DNA of 64,000 nt from Clostridium sp. (GTDB taxonomy: Bacteria; Bacteroidota; Bacteroidia; Bacteroidales; Bacteroidaceae): the NCBI GenBank assembly GCA_023663705.1, contig JAMPGY010000002.1, positions 62,001-126,000 on the forward strand. The letters are read 5' to 3'. The notes beneath the pieces are model-generated. The model saw nothing but the letters and a program-made list of their open reading frames with translations, was not told the origin of the DNA and did no database searches. Shown here piece after piece: positions 53,795-62,554 of the stretch (positions are counted from its first letter, which is position 1; each line of letters starts with the position of its first letter). The position numbers and the translations under genes are program-made.

Positions 53795-56080
53795 ATGGAT
53801 GTAATTTTTTTCGGAATCGTAGTGTTTCTTTTCCTGCTGGCTATTTTCGATCTGTCGGTAGGGGTGAGTAATGATGCTGTGAACTTTCTCTCTTCGGCGA
53901 TCGGATCCCGTGCGGCTACGTTCAGGCGTGTGATGACAGTTGCTGCAATCGGAGTATTTATCGGTGCGGCTATGAGTGACGGTATGATGGATGTGGCGCG
54001 GCATGGCATATTCAGGCCGGAAAACCTGTCATTCTATGACGTCATGGCTATATTCATGGCGGTTATGGTGACGGACATAATTCTTCTTGACATCTTCAAT
54101 TCATTGGGGATGCCTACTTCTACCACAGTTTCCATGGTGTTTGAATTGCTTGGTGCTACTTTTGTGGTGGCGTTATTCAAGCTGTCAATTCAAGGAGGCC
54201 TCCTGGGTATGGGAGAATATCTGAACACAGATAAGGCACTGTCTGTTATCCTGGGCATCTTTCTTTCCGTGGCGATCGCTTTCGTTTTCGGAACAATAGT
54301 GCAGTTCCTTACCCGGTTGGTTTTTACATTTGAATACAAGAGCCGGATGAAATGGAAAATCGGACTATTTGGTGGAATAGCCTGCACTGCCATCGTTTAC
54401 TTCATGCTGATAAAGGGCGCCGGTGATATGAGGATTATGACTCCGGATTTGAAGGCATGGATTCATGAAAACACATTGCAGATACTCTGTATTTGCTTGG
54501 TTGTTTTCTCTATGCTTATGCAGATCTTCCATTTCCTGAAGGTGAATGTTCTTAAAGTTATAGTGCTTCTCGGCACGTTCTCTTTAGCGATGGCCTTTGC
54601 CGGAAATGACCTTGTGAATTTTGTCGGCGTACCTCTGACAGCTCTTGCATCCTATCAAGATTACGTATCTCATGGGGACGGTGATTTTCATGGTTTCATG
54701 ATGAGCAGTCTCAATGGTCCTGCTCAGACTCCATTCTATTTTCTGATGGGAGCCGGTATGATAATGGTTCTTTCTCTCTCCACCTCCAAAAAGGCGCGTC
54801 AGGTGACACAGACGACAGTGGGGCTGAGCGCTCAGAATCTGGGTGATGAACTTTTCGGCTCTTCTCGAATCGGACGGTCTCTTGTGCGTGGTGCGATCAA
54901 CTCGTTTGCGTGGATAAACGACAGAACCCCTGAAAAAGTCAGACATTGGATTACCCGTAGGATGAATACCACTGTTCAGCAACCAGAGGAAGGAGCAGCC
55001 TTCGATCTTGTCAGGGGAGCTGTCAATCTGATGCTTGCCGGAATGCTGATTGCTTGGGGTACCTCAATGAAGTTACCTTTATCCACAACGTTTGTAACCT
55101 TTATGGTTGCAATGGGAACCTCTCTTGCCGACAGGGCGTGGGGACGTGAAAGTGCGGTATTCCGTGTCACGGGGGTAATTTCAGTGATAGGCGGATGGTT
55201 TATCACGGCCGGTGTCGCGTTTATCGGCGCGGGATTGGTTGTATGCCTCATGTTTTTGGGGGGAGTGCCGGTGATGGTAGCCGGCGGGGTGACAGCTCTT
55301 GTTGTGCTGGTAAGAAGCCATATGCGTTTCAACCGGAAGAAAAACGATATAGAACGGGATACTCTGTTTCAAACGATACTCTCCACGGATAATGAGAAGG
55401 ACGTATGGCCTTTGTTGAGAATTTACATAAATGAGAAGCAGAAGATATTTCTGGCGTTCGGTGCCATGGTATATCGCGACGTGATAAACGGCTTTGTCAA
55501 TGACAAGGTTCGGCTTCTCTCTGGGGCAGAGAAATCTCTGATAACAGAGAAAGACATTCTGAAAGGACAACGTCGTAAGTTGACTTTATGTTTCAGGAAA
55601 GCTTCTCCGCAGATAGCGATGGAGAAGAGCACATGGTTTCACCTAAGCAACACTATGGCTATGTCGATTACCTATAATCTGCTTCATATCAATGAAGTGT
55701 GTAAAGAGCATGTGGACAATAACTTCATGCCGCTTCCCAAGCGTTTTCATGAATTTCTCTTAACTGTCAGTGACGAGGTGTGTGCTCTGTTCAAAGATAC
55801 AATAGATGCTTTCGACGAAAATGATTCGGAAGCCATAGACGTGTTGAGAAAGCGCTGTGAATCGGTAAAACTGGAGTTTTCGCGACATTCAAAAGAGGTG
55901 TATGATCTTCTGCAACATGGCGATGCGTCCGACATGACAGTAGCCTATGTCTATCTTAATCTTCTTCAGGAAAGTCAGGAACTTGTCACATCGTTGCGGA
56001 AGATGCTCCGTGCCATCGGCAAGCTCAACCTTGAGCCCTCCCATTACCGCAGTTTCTCTCATAGCACGATAGAGCAATGA
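53795..56080 (+). CDS. PiT-family inorganic phosphate permease with PhoU-like tail
   Basis: 761 residues. Both PiT signature halves are visible: FDLSVGVSNDAVNFLSSAIGS with GMPTSTTVSMVFELLGATFV near the N-terminus, and FAGNDLVNFVGVPLTALASY with STTFVTFMVAMGTSLADRA in the second half, with ten or more membrane helices. After about residue 560 a soluble helical domain resembles PhoU (DEVCALFKDTIDAFDENDSE), which is usual in Bacteroidetes. It imports phosphate with H+ or Na+. A weak -7-like TATCTTTC at 53741-53748 lies 47 bases before the start. It ends 6 bases from a convergent gene, and no terminator is visible. Confidence 0.94.
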   Translation: MDVIFFGIVVFLFLLAIFDLSVGVSNDAVNFLSSAIGSRAATFRRVMTVAAIGVFIGAAMSDGMMDVARHGIFRPENLSFYDVMAIFMAVMVTDIILLDIFNSLGMPTSTTVSMVFELLGATFVVALFKLSIQGGLLGMGEYLNTDKALSVILGIFLSVAIAFVFGTIVQFLTRLVFTFEYKSRMKWKIGLFGGIACTAIVYFMLIKGAGDMRIMTPDLKAWIHENTLQILCICLVVFSMLMQIFHFLKVNVLKVIVLLGTFSLAMAFAGNDLVNFVGVPLTALASYQDYVSHGDGDFHGFMMSSLNGPAQTPFYFLMGAGMIMVLSLSTSKKARQVTQTTVGLSAQNLGDELFGSSRIGRSLVRGAINSFAWINDRTPEKVRHWITRRMNTTVQQPEEGAAFDLVRGAVNLMLAGMLIAWGTSMKLPLSTTFVTFMVAMGTSLADRAWGRESAVFRVTGVISVIGGWFITAGVAFIGAGLVVCLMFLGGVPVMVAGGVTALVVLVRSHMRFNRKKNDIERDTLFQTILSTDNEKDVWPLLRIYINEKQKIFLAFGAMVYRDVINGFVNDKVRLLSGAEKSLITEKDILKGQRRKLTLCFRKASPQIAMEKSTWFHLSNTMAMSITYNLLHINEVCKEHVDNNFMPLPKRFHEFLLTVSDEVCALFKDTIDAFDENDSEAIDVLRKRCESVKLEFSRHSKEVYDLLQHGDASDMTVAYVYLNLLQESQELVTSLRKMLRAIGKLNLEPSHYRSFSHSTIEQ

Positions 56081-56086
56081 TCGAGG

Positions 56087-56860
56087 TCAGGCACGGCGGC
56101 GGAATTCGGCGCAGATAATGGAGGTGGCTACGGCCACATTCAGGCTTTCCGTGGTCTCGCGTTCGGGCGGGAAGTTGGGGATGTGAAGGCGGTGGGTGAC
56201 GGCCTGTGCCACTTCGCTACTGATACCGCGTCCTTCGTTGCCCATCACGATGATGCCATACTGTTCCAGCGGTTGGTCGTAGAGTGAACGGCCTTCGAGG
56301 AATGTACCGTATACGGGAATGTCAGCGGGGAGGATCCGGAGCAGGTCGGGCAGGGGATAATAGTGTACGCGTACATGAGCCAATCCGCCCATTGTGGCCT
56401 GCACCGTTTTAGGATTGTAGACATCGGCACACCCGGGAGAGCAGAAAATATGTTCGATGCCAAACCAGTCGGCCATGCGGATGATGGTGCCCATATTCCC
56501 AGGATCTTGCACATCGTCCAAAGCCAGACAGAGTTGTGAGGAGGGAATGGTGGTGTCCGGCGATTTATATTCCGGTATACGGAACAGTGCCAGCACCTCC
56601 TGAGGATGTTGCAGCAGACTGGCGCGGCGCAGTTCTTCATGGGTTACGATGTCATGTTCCGTGTGGTGCAGTTTGTTGATCCATTCTTTATTGTCGCAGC
56701 GCAGAAGCCACTCCTCCGTGCAGGCTACATACACGCACTCGAAGTAAGGCCACAGGTCTCCCACCAGTTTGTGCCCTTCGGCTACGAAGAGTCCCATTTC
56801 CTGTCGTTTCTTTTTCAGTTCCAGCGAGTGAATCAGTTTGATCCGGTTTTTGCTAATCAT
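56087..56860 (-). CDS. SpoU/TrmH-family RNA 2'-O-methyltransferase
   Basis: 257 residues. An N-terminal substrate-binding domain starts NRIKLIHSLELKKKRQEMGLFVAEG. The SPOUT catalytic domain has LALDDVQDPGNMGTIIRMADWF (motif 1 with catalytic Asn/Arg), IIVMGNEGRGIS (motif 2) and SLNVAVATSIICAEFRR (motif 3, the trefoil knot). It uses S-adenosylmethionine to methylate ribose in rRNA or tRNA; the exact target base is unknown. Divergently oriented from tamL with overlapping promoters. Confidence 0.95.
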   Translation of the reverse strand: MISKNRIKLIHSLELKKKRQEMGLFVAEGHKLVGDLWPYFECVYVACTEEWLLRCDNKEWINKLHHTEHDIVTHEELRRASLLQHPQEVLALFRIPEYKSPDTTIPSSQLCLALDDVQDPGNMGTIIRMADWFGIEHIFCSPGCADVYNPKTVQATMGGLAHVRVHYYPLPDLLRILPADIPVYGTFLEGRSLYDQPLEQYGIIVMGNEGRGISSEVAQAVTHRLHIPNFPPERETTESLNVAVATSIICAEFRRRA

Positions 56861-56890
56861 CTATTTGTGCGGTTTGGCTGAATAATGCTG

Positions 56891-56929
56891 CAAAACTACA
56901 AAGTTATTTTCGATAAATTTCTATCTTTG
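56891..56929. promoter_or_regulatory. Overlapping divergent promoters of the methyltransferase and tamL
   Basis: The plus-strand -7 box TATCTTTG lies at 56922-56929. Minus-strand boxes TAGTTTTG (56891-56898) and TAACTTTG (56899-56906) lie within 40 bases. CTACAAAG at 56896-56903 and CTTTGTAG at 56925-56932 form an 8-bp inverted repeat around the centre. Confidence 0.65.
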
Positions 56930-56953
56930 TAGTGTAAATCAATATCCGGGCGT

Positions 56954-59275
56954 GTGATTTCTCTACAGAAAACGTTGAAACTTCTCCTGTTGTCGGGCGT
57001 ACTCCTGTTGTTGGGGGCATGTTCGGCTACGAAATTCATACCCGAAGGTAGTTACATGCTCGACAATATCAGTGTGCGTTCCGTACAGAAAGAAGTGAAG
57101 ACAGCTCCCCTCAAGGGCTACATTCGCCAGCATCCCAATGCCCGGTGGTTCAGTCTGGTGAAGGTGCCGATGGGGCCGTATGCCCTATCGGGACGCGACA
57201 CTTCGCGTCGGGTGAATCGCTTCTTGCAGCGGGTGGGTGAGGCACCGGTGGTGTATGATGCCGAGCAGGCTCAGCGCACACGGCGCGATATGGAGTCGGC
57301 TGTTTTCAATCAAGGGTATTTGTGTGCCGATGTGGGCTTGGAGGAAAGGATAAAGGGTCGCAAGTTAAAGCTCGTTTACACGATAAATCCCGGTCAGCGC
57401 TATCGGATACGCAGGGTAGAACGCCGTATCGACGATGACTCCCTGCGCACCATGCTGATGGCAGACACGGCATCTTCCCTATTGCGTGGCGGAATGCCTT
57501 TCGACATCAATGTGCTTGAGGCCGAACGTTCGCGTATTTATTCGTTGTTGCAAAATGCCGGATATTATAAATTCAACAAGCAGTTTATCACCTACGAAGC
57601 CGATACCTGTGTGGGCGAACGTCAGGTGGATGTCAAACTTTGTCTGGCTGCTTATCGTGCCTCGGTCACAGACACGGTGCATCCTCACCGACGCTATTAT
57701 GTACGTGATGTGACGTTGGTGGACGAAGGGTATTTGCAGGCCGGTTATCAGAGCATGCCAATTGATACTGTGCGCTATCGCGGTTATACCATAGCCTATC
57801 ATCGCAAACCTCACCTGCGCTTCTCCCGTTTGGCGGAGAGCACGGCCATTTATCCAGGTCGGCTCTATCGTGAGCGCGATCAACAGCAGACTTATAACCG
57901 CTTCGGACGGTTGGGAGCCGTGATGTCCTCTTCGGTGAAAATGCAGGAGGTACATCCCGATAGCGCATTGTTGGATTGTCGGGTGGCGGTAAACATGAAT
58001 CGTCCCTACACCTTCAGTCTTGAACCGGAGGGTACCAATTCGGCCGGAAATCTGGGGGCGGCAGTGGTTGTAGGCTATCAGAACCGTAATCTGTTCCGGG
58101 GCTCTGAAGTTTTTAATGTGAAGTTGCGCGGAGCTTTCGAGGCCATTCGCGGACTGGAAGGTTATCGGGATGAGAACTATATTGAGTTCAGTGCCGAGGC
58201 AGGACTTACCTTTCCTGAATTTAAACTTCCTTTCCTGAGCGAGGCCTATCGTCGATCAGTGCAGGCCACATCGGAGGTATCGGTCATGTATGACTCTCAG
58301 AACCGACCGGAGTTTCATCGCCGTGTGCTTACGGGAGCGCTCCGTTATCGTTGGAGCCGTTTCAATCGCAGGCTTGTACACCGTATAGATCTGCTTGATC
58401 TCAACTATGTGTTCATGCCTTGGATTTCCGAGACATTCAAGCGTGACTATCTGGATGATGCCGATAACCGGAATGCTATTTTGCGCTACAATTATGAGAA
58501 CCTGTTCATCATGAAGTTAGGCTATAGCTTTACGTTTAATTCGCAGGGAAGCGGTGGACCGTCAGCTACTTACGGAACCAATGCCACGATGTTTCGCCTG
58601 AATGTGGAGTCGTCAGGCAATCTGCTCTACGGTGCTTCCAAACTGTTTCGGGTGAAACGCAATGCCGAGGACACCTACACGCTGTTCAACATAGCTTACG
58701 CGCAGTATGTGAAGGGAGACTTCGACTATGCCAAAAGTTTCAGGATAGACGAACGGAATTCATTGGCCTTGCACGTGGGGTTGGGAGTGGCTTACCCCTA
58801 TGGCAACTCTAATATCCTGCCGTATGAGAAACGCTATTTCAGTGGTGGTGCCAATAGTGTGCGCGGGTGGTCGGTGCGTGAGCTCGGGCCGGGAACCTAT
58901 CGTGGCACTGACGGTCGCATCGACTTCATCAATCAGACTGGTGATGTGAAACTGGATCTTAGTGTGGAATACCGCACATTCCTTTTCTGGAAGTTACACG
59001 GTGCGGCTTTTATTGATGCAGGCAACATCTGGACGATAAGAGCCTATGACGAACAGCCCGGCGGTCAGTTCCGGTTCGACACCTTCTGGCGCCAGATAGC
59101 TGTGGCCTACGGATTGGGATTGCGTCTTAATTTCGACTATTTCATCTTGCGTCTGGATGGAGGCATGAAGGCTGTCAATCCCATGTATGAAGGGTCACGG
59201 GACAAATATGCTGTCATCCATCCTCATTTCAGACGCGACTTCACTTTTCATTTTGCAGTGGGCCTTCCATTCTGA
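56954..59275 (+). CDS. tamL: TamL-type BamA/TamA-family lipoprotein outer-membrane assembly factor
   Basis: 773 residues from a GTG start at 56954. A lipobox LLLGACSATKFIPEG makes it a lipoprotein, as for TamL, the lipidated form of TamA in Bacteroidetes. POTRA-like repeats follow (AVFNQGYLCADVGLEERIKG and RKLKLVYTINPGQRYRIRRV). A C-terminal Omp85 barrel runs from about 370 to the end with FSGGANSVRGWSVRELGPGT and ends DFTFHFAVGLPF. It inserts or assembles outer-membrane proteins together with TamB, which is not in this window. Its 3' end overlaps the convergent small lipoprotein gene by 35 bases. Confidence 0.92.
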   Translation: MISLQKTLKLLLLSGVLLLLGACSATKFIPEGSYMLDNISVRSVQKEVKTAPLKGYIRQHPNARWFSLVKVPMGPYALSGRDTSRRVNRFLQRVGEAPVVYDAEQAQRTRRDMESAVFNQGYLCADVGLEERIKGRKLKLVYTINPGQRYRIRRVERRIDDDSLRTMLMADTASSLLRGGMPFDINVLEAERSRIYSLLQNAGYYKFNKQFITYEADTCVGERQVDVKLCLAAYRASVTDTVHPHRRYYVRDVTLVDEGYLQAGYQSMPIDTVRYRGYTIAYHRKPHLRFSRLAESTAIYPGRLYRERDQQQTYNRFGRLGAVMSSSVKMQEVHPDSALLDCRVAVNMNRPYTFSLEPEGTNSAGNLGAAVVVGYQNRNLFRGSEVFNVKLRGAFEAIRGLEGYRDENYIEFSAEAGLTFPEFKLPFLSEAYRRSVQATSEVSVMYDSQNRPEFHRRVLTGALRYRWSRFNRRLVHRIDLLDLNYVFMPWISETFKRDYLDDADNRNAILRYNYENLFIMKLGYSFTFNSQGSGGPSATYGTNATMFRLNVESSGNLLYGASKLFRVKRNAEDTYTLFNIAYAQYVKGDFDYAKSFRIDERNSLALHVGLGVAYPYGNSNILPYEKRYFSGGANSVRGWSVRELGPGTYRGTDGRIDFINQTGDVKLDLSVEYRTFLFWKLHGAAFIDAGNIWTIRAYDEQPGGQFRFDTFWRQIAVAYGLGLRLNFDYFILRLDGGMKAVNPMYEGSRDKYAVIHPHFRRDFTFHFAVGLPF

Positions 59276-59681
59276 TCATCCACTGCTGTAGACGTTTCAC
59301 CAAATTCACTTTGCAACGGATGCGGTCAGCCCAATAAGGGGGCTGTTCCAGACGGTCGGCCAACCAGACATGGTATACCACACATTGTGCGGTGGCCGTG
59401 GTGTCCGATTCCAATTGCGCCTGTAGCACTTCCACTTCGGCTCGTTCGGGATGTTCGTTCAGTGTGTGGATATCCTCGTCTGTCAGTTGGGAGGCATAGA
59501 AAGCTATCCAGGGGTGTGAATCCGGTGTGCAGCAATCCAGAGCTTGGTTAAACTCATAATTGTAATAATGGTTGACAAAGCGTTCGGCTTGTCTGGTGAT
59601 GGTTTCCATTTCATCCGAAGAGTTCTGACAACTGCTCAGCAGAGCGATGAGGATGAGGGGGATGAAAGAAATAGTCTTCAT
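59241..59681 (-). CDS. Small DUF4878-like lipoprotein
   Basis: 146 residues with lipobox IALLSSCQN, so the mature protein is about 128 residues. A single NTF2-like/cystatin-like alpha+beta domain (RQAERFVNHYYNYEFNQAL, then QCVVYHVWLADRL, then VNLVKRLQQWMIRMEGP) resembles DUF4878 lipoproteins. Function unknown. It is 39 bases downstream of addB and may be read through from it. Tail-to-tail overlap with tamL. Confidence 0.8.
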   Translation of the reverse strand: MKTISFIPLILIALLSSCQNSSDEMETITRQAERFVNHYYNYEFNQALDCCTPDSHPWIAFYASQLTDEDIHTLNEHPERAEVEVLQAQLESDTTATAQCVVYHVWLADRLEQPPYWADRIRCKVNLVKRLQQWMIRMEGPLQNEK

Positions 59682-59720
59682 GAGCCGTTTGTTTTTTTTA
59701 CAGGATGAAGGTAATCGGAT

Positions 59721-62531
59721 TTATCGTCCGCACAACGCTCTCAGATCACAGCGTTCGCAGATTTGGGGTATGCCGGTCTGTCTGAAGGGAATCGTTTGCG
59801 TGAATATTTCTTCAAGCACTTCCTCCAACAGCTCGGTGAAATCGTCCATCAGGGTGTGGAAGTTGGTGACAGGTCCGTCTTTCATTTCAATTTCTGGCGA
59901 ATAGTCCTCGTTGTAGGACTTATGTACAAAGAAGAGTGTGGGCATGACGGGAGACTTTGTTTCGTGACAGATGATCCAGGCATAGAGAAATGTCTGGAAC
60001 GCATAGTGAGCACGGTCTTTGGCTTCTTTTACCAGTCTGTTCAGTTCGGTGGGACTTTCTGTATTCCCGCCGGTCTTGTAGTCCATGATACGTGTGGTGT
60101 CCAACAGTTCGCCCGTTTCCGGATCGGCCACTTTCACGATGTCCATGCGGTCTACAATTCCGCCGATGCGGATGTGCAGGTCTCCTTTGATCGTGGGGAC
60201 ATTGATGGTAACCTCGTGGTGCTGCTCCATCTCTTTCATCAGGAAAGGCGTTTGGCGCAGATCGTAGGTGAGCAACTGTTTCAAATAGGATAATATCACA
60301 TTTCGTGCCACCACAAGTGTACCGTTGTATTTAAGTGCCTCTTCGGGTGTAGACCGGAATACATTCTCGCGGAAGGCTGCGTCAACAAAAGGAGCCAGCG
60401 ACACCTCGGGATGTTCAAGTAAGGCTGCCAGTGCATCGTGTGTGATGAGAGAATTGCGGGTGGTGAGATGCCGGTAGACATTCTCGGCCGATGCGTGAAA
60501 CACAGTGCCGAACAAGGCGGCGTCCAGACCGTCGGCAGGATCTTTCCGCACGCGCAACCGAGCCACATATTGGTAGTAGAACTTCAACGGACAATCCAGA
60601 TAAGTGTTCAGAGCCGAAGGAGAAAGAGCCGCGGAAGAGGGTACACGGCGGTCATATCTGTTTTGCAGCAGCCGCATCACTTCGTCGGTCTTTTCAGCCT
60701 GTAACGTCACGGTCGGTCTGACACCTGGCGTGCTGTTCAGGCTGAGGGTGCGTATGGGAAACTCAGTCTCAGCCAGCAGTTGTTGCATAAACCTCGACAT
60801 CTCTGCCTGCCCCGTTCCCTCGGAGGACGCGTTGTAGAGCATCGTGATGTGTTCGGCCCGTTGTATCAGCCGGTAGAAATAGAAGGCATATACCGCGATC
60901 TTATGTTTGATGGTGGTGAGTCCGAACACTTCGCGCAGGTTATAGGGAATGAACGAGGTGTTGCTGACGGGCTGGGGCAGTTTGCCCTCGTTGAGCGAAA
61001 GCAGCACGATATGTCGGAAATCCAGGTTACGTGTCTCGAGCACACCCATCACCTGCAATCCGGTGGCCGGCTCGCCGTGGAAAGGCACGGTGGTCGACTC
61101 CATCACTGTTCGGATGAGCCGTTTCAGGGTGGTGGGCATCACATCGAGCACACCGTCTTCCGTGAGCCGGCGGAAGCGGTTCAGTATACCGTGGGTCTGG
61201 AACAGGGTCTCGTTGTAGAGCGGTTGCAGCGGTTGCTGACTATTCTGTTCCCGGAATTTTGCGGCCAATTGTTCCACGATATTCTGCAGATAGGTCAGCA
61301 AAATCATATTGTCGGTGCATCTCGTAAACAACAAATCCTTGTCGCATAAGGGAGCATAAGGGTGCATCTCCACGTGGCTGCGCTGTTCGGTGCGGAACCG
61401 TTGTTCGTCGTTGTCATATCCTTCGGTCTGCAGGTCGAGCAGTGCATTGATGAATCCGTAGATGGGTGTATCGGTGAGTGGATACCCCATGGTAACATTG
61501 AGCTGCTTCACCTTGCCTTCCTCTTGTCCGCAGGGGATGGAGTGAAGCACAGGCAACAACAGGCTCTCGTCGCAGAGCACCACGGCCGTCTCGTTCTCCC
61601 TCCGGGTGAGATTGTGTTGCAACCACTTGGGCAGATAGCGGGCCTGTGCGTTTTCCGATGAGGCTGCTATATAGGTAATATCCTTGGGCTTTAGCAGGTT
61701 GTCGTACGGTGCACCTTCCAGACTGTTGGGAAAGAGTTTCAGATTCTCGCGGATAAAGGTGCCGGCCTCAGCCATCAGATTATCCTTGACGTAGTAGTTG
61801 TCGTAGTCCCAGTAAAAGCGTGCCCGGTTGTGTTGGTGGAGGAAGGCGAATAGGCGTTGTTCCACATCATTGAGCACGTTGAAGCCCACAAACACGTATG
61901 TCTTTCCGCCGGTGAGCAATGTGCTTTGTTCGTCGAGATGCTCCACCACGTGGCGATAGAGCGCCCCTTCATAGAGGAGTCCCTTGTCTTTCAGGCGTCG
62001 GTGATAGTCGGTGTAGATACGCTCCATGGCATTCCACATTTGCAGAAACTTCTCCTTCAGACGGGAATTGCCTTCGATGGAGAATCCCTCGAAGAAGTGG
62101 CGCAACGCTTGTTCCTGCTTGATGGTGAGAAAGGAACTCTCATCCATTTCCTTTAGAGCTTGTATGTTGGAAAAGAGCGCATGCGCATCGGCCAGGTGCT
62201 TGTCTATGTCATCGAAGTCGGCCAGCAGTATTTCTCCCCATCCATAGAACCGGTCGGTTTTTTCGGGATTGTCCACGTTTTCGGCATACACCGTGTATAG
62301 TTCGCACACGGCTTGTATGGGGTCGCACAATTCGTAGTCGGAAAGTGAACGGAACAGTTCGCTGATGGTGCGGTAGCGCGGTGCCCACATGGGATTAGGG
62401 GACAGTTCGACGAATGCCTGGTTCATAAACAGGCCGGCACGCTTGTTGGGAAACACCACCTCAACGTTTGTGAGGTTGGTTCCGTAAGTCTTGAGCAGGT
62501 CACGTGCTACGAGAGTGAGAAATCTTTCCAT
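59721..62531 (-). CDS. addB: AddB-like exonuclease/helicase subunit (PD-(D/E)XK)
   Basis: 936 residues from the ATG at 62531; the frame is open to 62789 but that part overlaps addA and has no homology. The N-terminal half is a degenerate helicase fold (VVFPNKRAGLFMNQAFVEL, NVLNDVEQRLFAFLHQ and IVLLSLNEGKLP). The C-terminal half is a RecB-family nuclease (LSPSALNTYLDCPLKFYYQY and TTRIMDYKTGGNTE). The final ICERCDLRALCG with the Cys in the DCPLKFYY block forms the iron-sulfur ligand set of AddB. With AddA it processes double-strand breaks for recombination. Starts 23 bases after addA. Confidence 0.92.
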   Translation of the reverse strand: MERFLTLVARDLLKTYGTNLTNVEVVFPNKRAGLFMNQAFVELSPNPMWAPRYRTISELFRSLSDYELCDPIQAVCELYTVYAENVDNPEKTDRFYGWGEILLADFDDIDKHLADAHALFSNIQALKEMDESSFLTIKQEQALRHFFEGFSIEGNSRLKEKFLQMWNAMERIYTDYHRRLKDKGLLYEGALYRHVVEHLDEQSTLLTGGKTYVFVGFNVLNDVEQRLFAFLHQHNRARFYWDYDNYYVKDNLMAEAGTFIRENLKLFPNSLEGAPYDNLLKPKDITYIAASSENAQARYLPKWLQHNLTRRENETAVVLCDESLLLPVLHSIPCGQEEGKVKQLNVTMGYPLTDTPIYGFINALLDLQTEGYDNDEQRFRTEQRSHVEMHPYAPLCDKDLLFTRCTDNMILLTYLQNIVEQLAAKFREQNSQQPLQPLYNETLFQTHGILNRFRRLTEDGVLDVMPTTLKRLIRTVMESTTVPFHGEPATGLQVMGVLETRNLDFRHIVLLSLNEGKLPQPVSNTSFIPYNLREVFGLTTIKHKIAVYAFYFYRLIQRAEHITMLYNASSEGTGQAEMSRFMQQLLAETEFPIRTLSLNSTPGVRPTVTLQAEKTDEVMRLLQNRYDRRVPSSAALSPSALNTYLDCPLKFYYQYVARLRVRKDPADGLDAALFGTVFHASAENVYRHLTTRNSLITHDALAALLEHPEVSLAPFVDAAFRENVFRSTPEEALKYNGTLVVARNVILSYLKQLLTYDLRQTPFLMKEMEQHHEVTINVPTIKGDLHIRIGGIVDRMDIVKVADPETGELLDTTRIMDYKTGGNTESPTELNRLVKEAKDRAHYAFQTFLYAWIICHETKSPVMPTLFFVHKSYNEDYSPEIEMKDGPVTNFHTLMDDFTELLEEVLEEIFTQTIPFRQTGIPQICERCDLRALCGR

Positions 62532-62554
62532 GATAAATGTGTGTCTGTCCGGTG

